Part shown: piece after piece, positions 64,000-64,000 of the stretch
How positions within the stretch are numbered: position 1 is the stretch's first letter
Layout of the letters: the number at the start of each line of letters is the position of its first letter
Assembly: GCA_003216535.1 (NCBI GenBank)
Contig: QCIS01000003.1
Coordinates: 1-64,000 of the forward strand
Origin: Prochlorococcus sp. AG-402-N08
Lineage (GTDB): Bacteria; Cyanobacteriota; Cyanobacteriia; PCC-6307; Cyanobiaceae
Direction: 5' to 3'
DNA: 64,000 bases
Program-made: the position numbers and the translations under genes
Notes under the pieces: model-generated
The model's database searches: none
The model's input: the letters and a program-made list of their open reading frames with translations, nothing else
What the model was told of the DNA's origin: nothing

Positions 64000-64000
64000 A

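Overview
The window is from a streamlined marine picocyanobacterium, almost certainly Prochlorococcus of a high-light-adapted type. The evidence is a strongly AT-rich sequence with very short or overlapping gene junctions, the photosystem genes psaK and psb28, the chlorophyll-synthesis regulator gun4, and many small cyanobacterial DUF families (DUF3110, DUF2499, DUF3593, DUF3082, DUF1816, DUF1830, DUF3288, a PAM68-like protein). I see no insertion sequence, integrase, CRISPR array or rRNA operon. The region reads as core chromosome, with genes on both strands in short operons.

Layout. 1-7400: 3' end of purN, argC, the fused ribBA, a cyclophilin, a DUF3110 protein, a dnaJ-dnaK pair and tRNA-Ser(GGA). 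7400-13650: ferredoxin, an inositol-phosphatase-like enzyme, hisZ, htpG, rpmB, a PrxQ-type peroxiredoxin, the DUF2499/DUF3593 membrane pair and psaK, facing dxs. 13630-24160: dxs, ilvA, scpB, a YggT protein, a MazG-like enzyme, pyk, an FtsX/MacB-type permease, a BioY-like protein, lspA and a membrane GTPase. 24000-32600: a PLP decarboxylase with a tiny membrane protein, tadA, an alanine-glyoxylate-type aminotransferase, glnA, a methyltransferase, an anti-sigma-factor kinase, gun4 and mnmH. 32600-40800: psb28, an AI-2E-type permease, secDF, pdhB, ispE, rsmA and rlmH. 40800-43050: an SOS cassette of umuD, umuC and an HExxH protein behind a LexA-type operator. 43000-57700: dnaG, a DMT permease, ruvA, rpsO, a PAM68-like protein, dnaE, gatA, rlmB, mrnC, a STAS protein, carA and trpD. 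57700-64000: an ABC exporter, msrA, tRNA-Pro(GGG), uppP, small secreted or membrane proteins, a glycerate-kinase-type protein and a partial HAD phosphatase.

How the genes work together. Three enzymes feed isoprenoid, chlorophyll and lipid-carrier supply (dxs, ispE, uppP), and gun4, psaK and psb28 belong to the photosynthetic apparatus. Information processing is heavily represented (dnaG, dnaE, ruvA, umuDC, scpB, rsmA, rlmH, rlmB, mrnC, tadA, mnmH). A STAS anti-anti-sigma factor and an RsbW-like kinase, at separate loci, could form one partner-switching pair.

The most notable points are: two genes (the STAS gene and scpB) whose coding sequence has no ATG, GTG or TTG start, one of them with a perfect Shine-Dalgarno before AUC; a LexA operator overlapping the -10 of umuD, with a putative zinc metalloprotease as third gene of that cassette; five unlabelled small ORFs, most with one membrane segment; a cyanobacterial C-terminal domain on RibBA; and altered active-site residues in the PLP decarboxylase and the ABC exporter. 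All domain assignments are from reading the sequence, without database searches.
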